A stretch of DNA of 64,000 bases from Sophora flavescens (lineage: Eukaryota; Streptophyta; Magnoliopsida; Fabales; Fabaceae): contig CM061070.1 in assembly GCA_030762895.1 (NCBI GenBank), positions 105,053,054-105,117,053 of the forward strand, written 5' to 3'. The translations under genes were made by a program, and so were the position numbers. The notes beneath the pieces were generated by a model. The model was not told the origin of the DNA, searched no databases, and saw nothing but the letters and a program-made list of their open reading frames with translations. Of this stretch, positions 11,270 through 23,400 are shown piece after piece. The first letter of the stretch is position 1. Each line of letters begins with the position of its first letter.

Positions 11270-12115
11270 TCTAAAAAAACCTATTCACCAGATAATGAAC
11301 TGAATTCACCAAATATTTGTACATGATTCACCAGATATTTGTACATACTTAACTAAAAAATTTATTTATAAAAAAAACCCATTCACCAGAAATTTACACA
11401 TACTTAACCAAAAAATTTATTTATAAAAAAAAAACATTCACCAAATAATGAACTGAATTCACCAAATATTTATACCCGATTCACCATATATTTGCACATA
11501 CTTAACCAAAATTTATTTCTCAAAAAAACCAATTCACCAGATAATGAACTGAATTCACCAGATATTTATACCTGATTCACCAGATATTTGCACATATTTA
11601 ACCAAAAAAATTATTTCTCAAAAAAACTCATTCACCAGATAATGAATTGAATTCACCAGATATTTATACCCGATTCACCATATATTTGCACATACTTAAC
11701 CAAAATTTATTTCTCAAAAAAATCCATTCACCAGATAATGAACTGAATTCACCAGATATTTATACCTGATTCACCAGATATTTGCACATATTTAACCAAA
11801 AAAATTATTTCTCAAAAAAAACACATTCACCGGATAATAAATTGAATTCACCGGATATTTATACCTGATTCACCATATATTTACACATACTTAAACCACA
11901 ATTTTTTTCTCAAAAAAACTATTCACCAGATAATGAACTGAATTCACCAGATATTTATACCGGATTCACCATATATTTGCACATACTTAATCAAAAAAAT
12001 TATTTCTCAAAAAAACCCATTTACCAGATAATGAAATGAATTCACCAGATATTTGTACCCGATTCACCAGATATTCACACATACTTAATAAAAAAATTAT
12101 TTATAAAAAAAAATT
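11270..12115. repeat. Tandem array of about 100-bp ATTCACCAGATA units
   Basis: Around eight units, each with ATTCACCAGATAATGAACTG, then ATTCACCAGATATTT (once or twice), then CACATACTTAACCAAAAA and TTATTTCTCAAAAAAACC. The same unit forms both arms of the palindromic Mutator-like element at 25402-27836. Here it occurs in one orientation only, with GCTATTGTAGCA on the left and CGCTACAGTGCCGCA on the right. It is probably the inside of a related transposon, but its ends were not fixed. Confidence 0.8.
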
Positions 12116-12189
12116 TAAATTTTAAAAAATAAATAAATAAATTCCGCTACAGTGCCGCACAGTGCGGCACTGTTCATACGGTGTCATAA

Positions 12190-13123
12190 GTGTCTCCTAA
12201 TTCTGTCTCCATTTAGCTTTTCTGTTTAATATATGGCCAGCTCTATTATAATATTGTACTATAATATGGGAGTTTGACTTTTCATAACAAAAAATATGTA
12301 ATAACTTTTTTTTTATTTTTTTATTTTTTATAATAGAAAAAATTGATGACAAAATATAACAAAAATAAATATTTTAACAAGTTTTAATGAAAAAAAAATC
12401 AAATTTTATTAAATTATATAAATAACTTTATACTATTTTTCGTAATTTATTATATAAAAGTGATTATTTTGAAACACCCAAACGAAATAGATTATCTTAA
12501 AATCGCTTTTCAGTAAACATACCCAAACAAAAACAGATTCTGATTATATTCGATTCTCACAATAATTGATTAATCGAAAACAGATTATCAGTATAATCTT
12601 TTTTTTCCAGCTTTCCCAAACACACTGGCAAATAAGTTTATTTCATTATTTTATAGCTTTTTCTTCATAAGCTATTCTATTTAGCTTATGCCTTATATCT
12701 TATAGACTTTTCTCTCATTTTTACCCCAACTCATTCAATGAAATTCATATTTTACCATGTATATCATAAATATGTCATTTTACATTTATAAGCTAGTTCA
12801 ACCGCTAATTTTATCTAGCATTTTAAATTCAATCAACTAGCTATTCAGATATCAGCTATAATCTATGAGCTTTTAGCTAAAAATTACCTTATCGATTATA
12901 AGCTAGCTTATCAGTTATTTTTGGTAAACAGAGCCGTAGTCATTTTTTGGTGTACCAAAGATATTACTCCATCGATGGTCGAAGACTAATCCCCTCAAGA
13001 CGTAAAGATTATCAAAGTGAACTTTGTCTCTTCCAACAAATTATTTTTCATACTCGCAATAGGAATCGAACTTGTGATAACATATTTAAAGAATCCAGCT
13101 ATCTACCCATCGTGTTGGGTCTC
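12190..13123. other. AT-rich spacer with MITE-like remnants
   Basis: No gene. The stretch 12640-12935 is rich in the words AGCTTAT and ATAAGCTA and ends TTTGGTAAACAGAGCC, the form of a terminal inverted repeat of a small DNA transposon. The partner end was not found. Confidence 0.35.
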
Positions 13124-13137
13124 GTTGGTATAATTTT

Positions 13138-13329
13138 TTGGTTTTTCGAATGACCTCCCTCTTAATAGGTGAGAGACTAATCTCTTGATATACTATCAGA
13201 TACCTAGGCGGGGACCCATTCCAATAGTATTTTTTCCACACACATAAATCTGGGGATCAAACCTAATACCACATACTTAAGGTACAAGGCCAGGCGGCTT
13301 TCCATATGGACCAACATTCATTGATTCTT
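13138..13329 (-). mobile_element. SINE, family member 1, with 14-bp target duplication
   Basis: Flanked by the exact 14-bp duplication GTTGGTATAATTTT (13124-13137 and 13330-13343). On the minus strand it has a tRNA-type Pol III B box, AGGTTTGATCCCC (13252-13264), and a T/A-rich 3' side. It shares the words GACTAATCTCTTG and the B-box region with the elements at 31801 and 43480. No protein is encoded. Confidence 0.8.
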
Positions 13330-13343
13330 GTTGGTATAATTTT

Positions 13344-14620
13344 ATTATTCATAATGGTGCAAAATGCTTTCCATTATAATGTCGTTTAAATATTTAATAA
13401 AATTGCGCACGTAAAATATCCATGATTTTTGCTGTAAACATTATCTTATGATTCTTATTCAGTCCTTGTATATGAGAAATACAGAGTATCATTCAGATTC
13501 CTTTAATCAATTAAGTCAACCTTTGTAAACACCATTGTTTATTTGTCTGAACCACATATCTACTAATTAGAAATTCTCAATAACACAGTTTACCAACAAA
13601 CAAAAAAAAAATCTCAATAACACAATTTGTATTTCTTAATATATGGAGCTAAGTTAAACTTTTTTTTTTTGGAAGAGAAGTTAAACGATAATATGCTCAT
13701 TAGATAACAGGCGTGTATTATCACTTAATTAAAAGGCTCACTCCCCAAACTAAAAGCCAAATACTGTATGTCTGCGATTTTCTTGTCCATCTTCTTTGTT
13801 TAATTGTTTCTACTAATTTCTTTATCGCCCTCACAAATTATCAAAAGACAAACTATCTAAACTAGTTGATATGTGGGTCAAGTTAAAAATTACATGGCTA
13901 AATATTTCGATTGAACTAATTTTATTTGGACTCAAACTTAGAGTCGGACATGGCCTAACTAAGAACAGGTCAGAAGTCTATTATAGTCAATTGTGCATTA
14001 GTGATCATATTTTCTTGAGGACAAGATTTAGATACAATTTCATAAATAAATTAGGAACTGTTTTCCAATAACAACAATAACAATAGGACATTTGTAATTG
14101 TTCATCAATAAAAATATAATATGTGCAACTGATATTACATATATTCTATTATCATTAGAAAACAAAACTTAATATATCTATGTAATTGTAAAGTTTTGTC
14201 CTTTTTTTTTATGGGTCAAAACCCCTTGGGGGAAAACAACCTCCAACTAATAAGACATTTTCCTCCATCATCTCATGTTTATTGAATTTCTTTTTTGGGA
14301 GATTATACTTTGTTGCAGCATAAAATTTATTAGTGCGCAATATTCTATTTCTTGTGCTCAAGCATCACAACCTTTCAAATCAAAATAACAACAATGCTGT
14401 GTGTTTATTTTATGTGGATATATACATGTGCTCATGTGAAGTGACCTTGTGAGTGATAAAATGACATCCCTGGAACAGCTAAGCACGGTTCGTTTTCCAG
14501 TCTTTTCGTCCTATTAAATGCTATTAATATCGCTGTATTGTTGTGGGCATTGAGTCCTCTCCTTTTGGTCTTGCTTCCTCCTTGCAAAGTCGTATCTCTC
14601 CCCGGCTTTTTTTTTTTTTT
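13344..14620. other. AT-rich intergenic sequence, nothing recognised
   Basis: No coding domain, RNA gene or transposon end could be supported. The short ORF at 13871-14071 has no recognisable feature. Confidence 0.4.
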
Positions 14621-14627
14621 TCGTAAT

Positions 14628-14830
14628 GTGTGTAGCTCACTTGGTTCACAAGCTTAGCTTATGGGGAGGAGCTCGATTCGAATCCCGTAGGACACATTCT
14701 TGAGGAGAGATGAAGATTAATAAGCACCCCAAACAAAGATTAATCTTACAATGAGTCCAAATGATGGAAGCTTGTGAGATAGTAAGTAAACTCATTGAAG
14801 AGCCAAAGACCTTAATTATGAGTTCCAACC
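14628..14830 (+). mobile_element. tRNA-derived SINE-like element, second type
   Basis: The plus strand has a Pol III A box, TAGCTCACTTGG (14632-14643), and a B box, GATTCGAATCC (14675-14685), with tRNA-like spacing. The element therefore has the tRNA-derived head of a SINE. The 3' end is uncertain and no target duplication was found. It is a different family from the three minus-strand SINEs in this window. A functional tRNA gene is unlikely, because no acceptor stem closes around the two boxes. Confidence 0.6.
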
Positions 14831-15669
14831 AAAAACAATTTCTCTCATTTTAACCAATACAATGACATTTCAGAACTACACAGCATGTCTGTTATTTATC
14901 TTCTTGGTGTTGGATAAGTGTTCAACATTCATTGAATTGGCCATTTCTTCTAACAAGGTTTTCCATTACCTGTGTCGTTTCAATTTTATTGAACAATGCT
15001 ATACACACACCTTACCTCAACTCTGTACAGTTTTTATCATTTAATAACAACTATCTCATTGTGTGTAACACATTATTCAATTTCATTGGGTTTCTCCAAG
15101 CGACTAAAGCTAGCCAAAAGAGTAACAATAATGCTACTCACAAATGAGGGTTTCATATGGGATGAGATGGTTAGTAATGGGGTGGAGTGATGTAAACCAT
15201 TAATCCATTGTTTGAGAGTTTTTTCATTAATGGAGTGGGATGGTTTAGGATGGTAACTCAAACCACTCCACTCCATCCAAAACAATCATTTTTATACCCT
15301 CCAAATTGGGGGGTTTGTGATTTTCTTCCATATCCCTCCGGAAACTTCCAAACAATAGAATGAGATACTTTTGCCTTTCCACTCCACTTCATTAGTAACC
15401 ACTCCACTCCATTCGCATAAAAGCTTCCAAACATAGCCTAATGCTATGTTGAGTTGTTTTTTTGAGGGGAAGGGAAGGAAATGAGAGGTTAATTTTCTCT
15501 CATCTTGTTTGTGATTTTTGAGTAATATTAATTGGAGGGAAAGATTTTGGGGTATTTTAATTAATCCCTCATTCTCCTCCTCGACCCACTTTTTTCATTT
15601 CACTCCCAAACAAGGAGAGGGGTATACTCTCATTCTCCTCCCTCCCTCTCCTTTCCTTCCCTTTTGATC
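14831..15669. other. Intergenic sequence with a MITE-like palindromic stretch
   Basis: No gene. The part 15150-15440 holds GGTTAGTAATGGGGTGGAGTG on the left and CATTAGTAACCACTCCACTC on the right, so it can fold into a hairpin and is probably a MITE. The part 15450-15669 is rich in GGGGAAGGG and CTCCTCCC words and appears to be the left half of another element, split by the insertion at 15670. Confidence 0.45.
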
Positions 15670-16024
15670 AGGGGCGGAGCCAGAAAATTTGTGAGGGCCA
15701 AAATTAATATACCTAATGTGAAATAACAAATAAAAGAATAAAATATGAAAAAACTTGATATATAACTAATAATTTAATAAAAAGTGTAATTTTTAAAAGT
15801 TCAATAACTTGAATACACCACTTCCCAAAGTTTTCTATATTTGATTCCTTGACTAGTATCCTAGGAAGGATACTGATAAACATTCTCCTAATAAAAAAGG
15901 CCAGATCATGCAATCGGTAAATTATGAATAAATAAGCCAGGTCCAATTTGATAGATGGAGGAATAAGCCAAGTTATGAGTAAAATGGTAAAAGACTGCAA
16001 TGGCCTATATAGTCCTCCCCCTGC
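15670..16024. mobile_element. hAT-like MITE, nested
   Basis: The left end is AGGGGCGGAGCC and the right end reads GTCCTCCCCCTGC, whose reverse complement GCAGGGGGAGGAC is a diverged copy of it. The duplication is TTTTGATC (15662-15669) versus CTTTGATC (16025-16032), 8 bp with one mismatch. The flanks together (CTCC-rich on both sides) look like an older element that this one entered. No transposase. Confidence 0.6.
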
Positions 16025-16032
16025 CTTTGATC

Positions 16033-16714
16033 CCCTCCCTATCCTTCCCCTCCAACCTCACAAACAAGCCCTAAGTGATGTGAGAGATGTGAACACATAA
16101 AGTAATGGGATAAAAAAATGACTCATTGTTGTAACAGATAATGGTAAAAGACTAAAAGTGCTCCTCACTCAAACTGTCTTGAAGCTTCATTTTCAGTAAA
16201 ATCAACTTTAAAACCAGAAGTTCTTCACATTGTAAAAGAATAACAACATGAAGAGAAATCCACAACCAAACAATACAACTTTCATGATTTACAATACAAG
16301 GAAAAAGGTTTTAACATCAAACGTGATTAAACAAGATAAGCCCCAGTATATAGTTCTAACATGGAAAATTTATTACCTGTGCAATCCTTCCTTAGGATAC
16401 ACCATATTCTGATAATTTACATCACAGATCCATCATATGACAGCAACTCTCAATCCCATGGCCTTATTGTTATGTGTGGCAAGCTGGAAACTATCTACAA
16501 TCTTCCACATGACTTCCATGTCACATGAATGAGTGTGTTGAAAACAACAAAGAATTCAATGGGCCGAACACTTTCTGTTGAGCTAAAGAATGGAAAACGT
16601 AAATTCTTGTCGAAAAACCGAATAACCAAAAAGCATGGAGGACTGGTAAGTGCTCTGAACACTTCATAAGATTAATATGAACCAACTTGCACAAAATCAA
16701 CCGATTCGGGTGCT
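16033..16714. other. 3' flank of the CIP7-like gene, probable 3' UTR
   Basis: This is immediately downstream of the minus-strand stop codon at 16715-16717. It has no ORF of note and is moderately AT-rich, as expected for a 3' UTR and terminator region. Several AATAAA-like words occur on the minus strand, but the cleavage site cannot be chosen from sequence alone. Confidence 0.4.
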
Positions 16715-19700
16715 TCAGCTCCTTCTTCCAAAGAAGAGAAGCTTACGAAACCCCTTCGCCGCTTTTGAAGAATCCTCATCACTGCTCCATTTCTTCCTGG
16801 AGGGGACTGGTTCTGGCATCACTTGATCACTAGGTGGAGGGGTAGAACTTTGTTTATCAGAGACTTTAGTAGTGACAGCATTACTTTCTTCTATTTCTTG
16901 ATTAACCTTTGAATTCACAGCAGAAACAGTTAGGGGCTTGCTAGGTGATACTGCTGCAGGAATTTTGATCACATCAGAAATATTCCGAGGCTTGTTATCA
17001 CCAGGAAGTGAAGATAACTTGTCCAATACTTGTTCACCTCTTGCAAGACTTCCTCCAAATGCATGATCACGATTCGGCAAGGATGGGACCATTTGAACTT
17101 GGCCAACATTTTCAAACACATTTCTTCCTTCTGAAATCGAATGTCTTGCATGTTTCTCTGAAGATGTGTTGGATAGCTCTCCATTGTCTTTCAAACCAAA
17201 ATCATTGTTATTTGGTTCAATAGATTGCACAGCACCAGAGTTCACTGGCAACACCACTGAGCCTTCCACTTCATTCTGAGCCTTGGCATTAGTGTCATGA
17301 AGAACTTCCCGATTCGTATTCTTCGCATCTTCCTTTTTCTTCGAAGATTTGACTTCTTTTGGGCCCTGTTTCTTCTTTTCTGTGCCAGCAGTCTTCTGCA
17401 AAGGTACCCCATTAGCTTTCAAGGATGGTTTCTTGGTTGGACCTGATTTTGCTTGACTTGGTGAAACTTTCTGACTTACTCGGGCAGCTGCAAGGCGCTC
17501 AATAGTGGATTTCCTAAGGACTGGTTTGTGCAATTCCTTAGTCTCCTCACTGGATGGATGAATCTTAGGCTTCTCTTTCTTTGCAGAAGTCAAGGAAGTC
17601 TTTGTTTTTATTTCAGTCTTCTTAGAGGCACTTCTTTCAGCAATTCTTTTCTGCCGCTGAACCAGTAACTCCTCCCTTCTCTTTCTACTTTCTTCTTCCT
17701 ATTAATATAAGTGGGCAATAGAGGTGAACAAATATAAAATTAGTAAAAGAATGTGGTAACTAATCTACAATAACTTATAAAATTGCAACTAAGAATGCAG
17801 GGATAGATAATGTTTATTATATAATTAAGAGGTCTTGCTCTTAATTTTCAACTCATGACTTCCTTAGTTGAGTACAGTCAGGATTGATCACCGGCTAATT
17901 TAGTAAATCAACTTAAAATTTGCCATAATAAACACTTTAAATGAGATCTGCAAAATGTGTATGGTGTGAAGTTTTTAGCCCACTTTGCAAACCGTTTTGG
18001 CCAACAAAGAATTTTGCTACCCTCTATGGCAAATGAACGACCTTTTAGTTGGTTCCAGATCTAATAAAAACAATTAATCATCCCAAAAAATAAGAAAACA
18101 TGTTTAAAATATTCCTTTCTTTTACTTAATCTTTCATGGAAATTGGTAGAGCCTAGACAATTGTGACTTACCTTCTCAGATTTGCTCTTCATGACTGTAG
18201 TTTTGTTTCCTGGGGATGCTTTGCTTCTTGATAAGATATCAGATCTGCTCTTCCCAAGAGATGCATTCAGAGCCTTAGACTTTGCCTCTTTACTTGAAAC
18301 TTTCCCAGTTCGCACTCGAAGAGTTTTAATATCAGTGCCCTCACCATTAGACTGCTGCTTTTTATCTGTCTCAACATCAGAAAGCTTTCTATTTGCTTCA
18401 TTTAATGAAATGTTAGTTTCAAAATCCATTTCCATACTCCAAGGTGCACCACTCCGCTCAACAGCTGAGTCACGGTCAAGAACCATGAAGAGATCATCTG
18501 GCTCATGGGAATTCAAGGTTTCAGTCTTATTGTGTGAACCTTCTTGTGTGCTGTTTGCAAATTCAGTAACACCAACAATGTCAGAGACCAAACTCATGTC
18601 TGTCGCGGATTGAGAATTAAATTGATGATTTTCTGATGATCGAGCCTGAATCATGAAAGAGTCATCGGCCAAAATGTCTTTCTTGTTTTTCTCTACATAA
18701 ACAGAATCAGTAGCTGATGATGAAATGGAAACACCATCAAATATACTGAAATTTTTGTTTTGATCGCCATTAGCTGGTTTATTAGAATGATTAACAATGA
18801 ACCAATCCTCTTCTTTCTGGCATTTGGCAATAGAAGATTCTGGGCCACAACCTGACAGAGTTGACACAGAATTGCTACCTGATTCTTTATTTCTCTGAGA
18901 AAACAACATCTCATCTGTGCTATCTTCCTTCTTCATAGATGAAGGTGTATCCTTCCAGTCCTTAAAGTATCCGATGCGATTTCGATCCTCACTGTCCAAT
19001 TCCCTCGCTGTCACAACAAAGGAATCATTTGAAGCTGCTCGAGTTCTAGTAATGTCTGGTTTGTGGTTAGATTCATTTGACCTTCCATCCTCAAAATTCT
19101 TAGTCACATTATATTCCTCCTGAAACTTCATAGGCTTTTTTTCTGTGTCAATAGTAGACTCATCATCTCTCAAAAGAAGATTTTGGAAAGCATCCCAGTT
19201 GTCATTGCCTTTTATGCCATTGGAATTGACATCAATTGAACCATTTAGCTTGCCAGTGTGCATTTCACTATGTCGTTTCTTATGGCGACCGGAGGTTGAC
19301 TTGTGTCTTCTCTCGAGGGATTCCACAGCTTCCTCTACCTGATGTTTTAGAGAATCCCCATTGATAAATTCTTCTTCATTGGACAAACTCCCCTCTGCGA
19401 TGCTACCCTTTTCACCATCTCCATTAGAGGTTATATAGTTTATATTACGGATAACTACTTTCCTTGAGGACTTCTTTCCATGCTTCTTTTTGTGCAGATG
19501 CTCTGATGAAGAGTGCTTTTTGCCTTGCCTTGCATGGTCATCTGAATCACTCTCATAACTGGAGTCAGTGGATGCAGTCGATGCATCATCCTCAGAGTGC
19601 TCCTGTACTCGAGAATGTTTCTTCTTCTTCTTAAGGGATGATTTATGATAATCCAATTCTTGGTCAAGAACATTATGAGAGTCTTCCATATTTGGAGGCC

Positions 19701-22700
19701 ATTGCATATTCCCTGGATAGTATGAAGAGGGAACCTGCATACCAGGATAGAGGAATCCTTGATATGGGGGCATTTGTTGAAATGCAGGGCCCTGAAAATT
19801 GTGAATGTACTGAGGAAGATGGTTTGGCCAGGACATTGGTACTTGAGTCCTTCCATCTGTCCACGGTGTCTGAACTGATGTTGGCAAGCTATTATCTGCA
19901 AATTTTCAAGACAGAAGATAAATAACAAACTGCGCTGGATCTAATGTACAAGATTTATGTTGTATGATATTAAGAAAGATTGTTTGGAAAAAGCAGTTAC
20001 AAATACATTTCACTGGAAATTCGAAGTAGTCATTTTATATGTCTAATCATGCATGAGGCAAGCATAATACCACAACTGACAGAAAATTCATGTATTGATT
20101 CCACATCTCTGTGGCTAAAGACAAGTGGTTTCAGAAGAAAAAAAATTTGATCTCTTCATCTTTTGGAATCCTGGTTCTCAGAGGAGGAGGGCAAAAAGCC
20201 AAAGACAAGATACTGAAAAACCAATTAATGAAGAAGGATACCTTGGCTAATGTCCAAACTTGCATGACTAGCGGACTCAGAAATTGAGGCATCGCCTAAG
20301 CCATTCAGTTTACTGCTAGTATCATCTTCACCAGCAAGTATGATTCCAGATGTCTTCAAGTATGGCAATACGGATTGAGAAGATGCCTGCATTGCTGCTA
20401 TCTCATCTATCCAGAGCTTGTCTTCATTCTTTTGTTTGCACAGGTCTAAGAAATTGATGCATGCTTCCCTACATGAGATAGAAATATATATCATAGCAAA
20501 ATACTAAAAGTTTTCTGGTGCTAAAAGAGATGATTTCAGTTACATTGAAATCTTGAACCTTTCATACTATAGTAAAAGATTTTCCACACCAGTGAGGTAA
20601 AAGATGTTTTAGAGTCAAAGTCACAAAAAGAATCAACAAAAATAACAACATCAATTAAATTCCCACTTCTTAATATTTTAAAAACACTATGGATTCTTTC
20701 AAACTTTAGACTTTGACTTATTTCTGAATGAATTTCCGCAAAAGTGAGGTAAAAGATTTTTTTTTTATTTTTCATTTGAAGTGAACAGTCTTAATGGATC
20801 AATTTCATTTTCTGGTGTGCTTGCAGACCTTAAACGCGAAGCTCCAAAAGCATCAGCAAAGCATATAAGATCATCCAAAGATTCTGGGTAAAATCCTGCA
20901 ACTAAAGCACGGGCATAGGCCATTGCTTGCTCTTTGCAAAGCATAGCTTTACGGTTGTCTAGAACACGTTGAAGGCGAACCCTGTTCATTAAACATAGAC
21001 AAATAAATAATGCACTATATGATACTTCCTGAAGAATACAAAGATGTCATACAAGACAACATAAGGAAAACACCAAATACAGTACCTGGAATTTTCTTCA
21101 TATCCATCTTGATTGGTTCCAGCCAGTTCATCTTTGTCCTAAAAACCACCGGTTGATAAGAGGGTCAATATCTTGCAAAAAGGCCCCAAAACAAAGAAAA
21201 CATTAGCAAGAGTTATATTCATATACCTTGGAGGAGGTAGTTGACCTTTTGACACGCCCGTCAGAAGATAACACATGTCCTATTAATCCCAGGTCAGAAT
21301 ATGAAATCCCTTCATATAATGCATCAAACTGAACAAAAAGTTTGAAGTTGGAGTTGTATGCATGTTTTTGTTTACTTTCATTATTACAATATTACAAAGG
21401 GTGCAAATTTTCAACCAACATAGCCTGCTTTTCACCTTTTCTCTTTTCCCTGATCCTAATTAAAATGGAATTGAAAGTTAAACTAGTAATAAGAGAAAAA
21501 AGATAAGACACAGTAGGTTGTTGGACTCAGGTAAGTGGATAATGCCCAAGGGTTCATAGCTCGGTCTTTTTATACCTCTGGAGAGTGGAGACACTATTTG
21601 CTAATTTTATACTCATATGGAACATTTTTGTGATATCAATTCCACAGTTGGCATGATTATATCAATTTCTAGTCCAATGTCATTCAATTAGGGTGCATGA
21701 CTGCATGTGCATATCCAGGAAAAAAAACACAATAAAGTTTTAAAATAATATAGCAAACTGATGCCAAACATCCAAGTCATATATAACATGTCACTTTATT
21801 AGATAAGTGGCATCAGTAGTTTCTCCCACTATACAGAACTCTCAAAGTTAAAAGTAGGGAAAAAAAAAGGCTTTTATGATTGAATAGTTGCATTTGGGTA
21901 GAAGTTGAAAGGAAAAATAAGAATTCATCACAGGAAACAAATTTAAATTATAGGAGAAAAGAAGTTAAGAAGGAGCTAGATATTCTAGCACATCCAATCA
22001 GTAGAAAGGTAAGGCACCAATGTCATCAAGATTTCGCATCTATACCTTCTGGATCTACCATTAAATTGCTCTTCTCACTTGACTGAATCGAACTTCCAAT
22101 CTGCACAATCTCCTTTTCTATTGTCACGAACCTCTCTAGAACTTCTGGAGTGCTTACAAATCTAACAAACCTGTATAAAATGAACCAAAACAGATAAACA
22201 AGATATAAGCAGCTCTGGATCACCAACATTAGTCTTATAGGAATCATTCTATATGATAACCTGCACACTAAAGGTAGCAACTTTGCAAGTAATTAATGAA
22301 GGGTAATCCTTGGTCTGGTCCAAAATTCACATTATTCACACACTAAAGCTTTTGTCCCTTAAATCGGGCTTTTTGGCTCAACTCAGATTAATCGAAATCC
22401 AATGTGATTTCCGGATAACGAGACAGCCAGACAAAAAAAAATCACATTTTTCAGCATTCAGAACACTTCTAATCTAAATTTATCAACAACCCAAAATTGT
22501 TACATACCAAAACACGACGTCAAAAAGAAGAAAAGAACCAAAAGAAAAAACCTTTGAAGGGTGGCTTTGGTGAACCAAGGAGCAGGTGCAGCAGCTGGAC
22601 GCAGAGTGATGGAATAGCCACCTTTAGAATTCTGATCTTTGGCACTCTTAAGGTGAGAAAGAAATGGTTCTAACAGCCCAGAAGCTAGTCTTTCACTCAC

Positions 22701-22894
22701 ACCTCCACCAGCAATAACAATATCACATCTTCAACATAGAAAACATAGAAACAAAAAGTCAAAATCACCAAAACCCATGTTATTTTTTATTTGGCAAAAA
22801 CTTTTATTTCTATGTGAATTGTGAAGTTGAAGAACCTGGTTCTGGTTGGGGTAAGCTGAAAAAGTGCATGATCTAGACGAGTGCTTGGGTCCAT
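16715..22894 (-). CDS. COP1-interacting protein 7 (CIP7)-like protein, nine exons
   Basis: Exons on the minus strand are 22894-22836, 22728-22552, 22170-22046, 21309-21227, 21138-21086, 20981-20829, 20468-20242, 19895-18172 and 17698-16715. All have GT-AG introns and consistent phases, and sum to 3585 bp (1194 aa plus stop). The N-terminus (MDPSTRLDHALFQLTPTRTR, then KGGYSITLRP and FVRFVSTPEVLERFV) and the block KEQAMAYARALVAGF through KNEDKLWIDEIAAMQ are the conserved parts of the plant CIP7 family. The long exon 8 is charged and low-complexity. Exon 9 has a basic coiled-coil-like start (EEESRKRREELLVQRQKRIAER) and ends FRKLLFFGRRS, the family's C-terminal signature. Arabidopsis CIP7 binds the light-signalling E3 ligase COP1 and acts as a nuclear positive regulator of light-induced genes. 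The function here is inferred from that. The exon 4 acceptor is the least certain: a TTTGATG start would break phase, so the inner AG at 21310-21311 was chosen. Confidence 0.92.
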
Positions 22895-23400
22895 AGCTGT
22901 AGAGCAAGAGGGTCAAAGAGAGAGTGAAGGTTGTTCAATTCAAAGTTCAAAGATCAAAGGCTGAGTAAGGTTGATACAGAGTTTGGAATGGATCCTTAAG
23001 TCCCTCTCTCATGTTCCCTTGGATGCTTCACATGAAATGTAGAAAGAGAGAGGTTTGGCACATGGGGTGAGTGACAAGAATGTGGAAATGGAAGAGGGTG
23101 TTTTTGTTGAGTATTGAATGTGGGTCCAACAGAACATGTTGTATTGTTGTAGAGTTATACAATGTTTTTAGAAAGAGAATGTAGAGGTGGTTCAAGTCCA
23201 ACCCCAACCCCAAAGTGGTGGTGGTGAAAGGAGGGTGTTTGTGTTGTTGGGTGTGGTTGAGAGGTCACTCACCCCACTTTGCTTTCTCTGTTAACTTGTC
23301 ATCCAAGAGAGCATAGAGGGTGTTGTCGGTGTCATTGATTCACAGATGAAGAGTGAGTGAGTGAGCCGCAAAGAATAATCACAGTTGTTTTTTATCACAT
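22895..23400 (-). promoter_or_regulatory. Probable 5' UTR and proximal promoter of the CIP7-like gene
   Basis: This lies directly upstream of the start codon at 22894 on the minus strand. The minus-strand sequence contains a CT-rich leader (CTCTCTTTGACCCTC near 22910-22925 and several CTCTCTTTCT words near 23040), which is common in plant 5' leaders. No TATA box stands out. The boundary between leader and promoter cannot be set from sequence. Confidence 0.4.

Noticed and set aside
14628..14700. A tRNA gene
   Set aside because: A and B boxes are present, but no acceptor or anticodon stem could be paired; it reads better as a SINE head.
18182..18613. Plus-strand ORF of 143 codons
   Set aside because: It is antisense to exon 8 of the CIP7-like gene and shows no domain; it is a shadow of the real frame.
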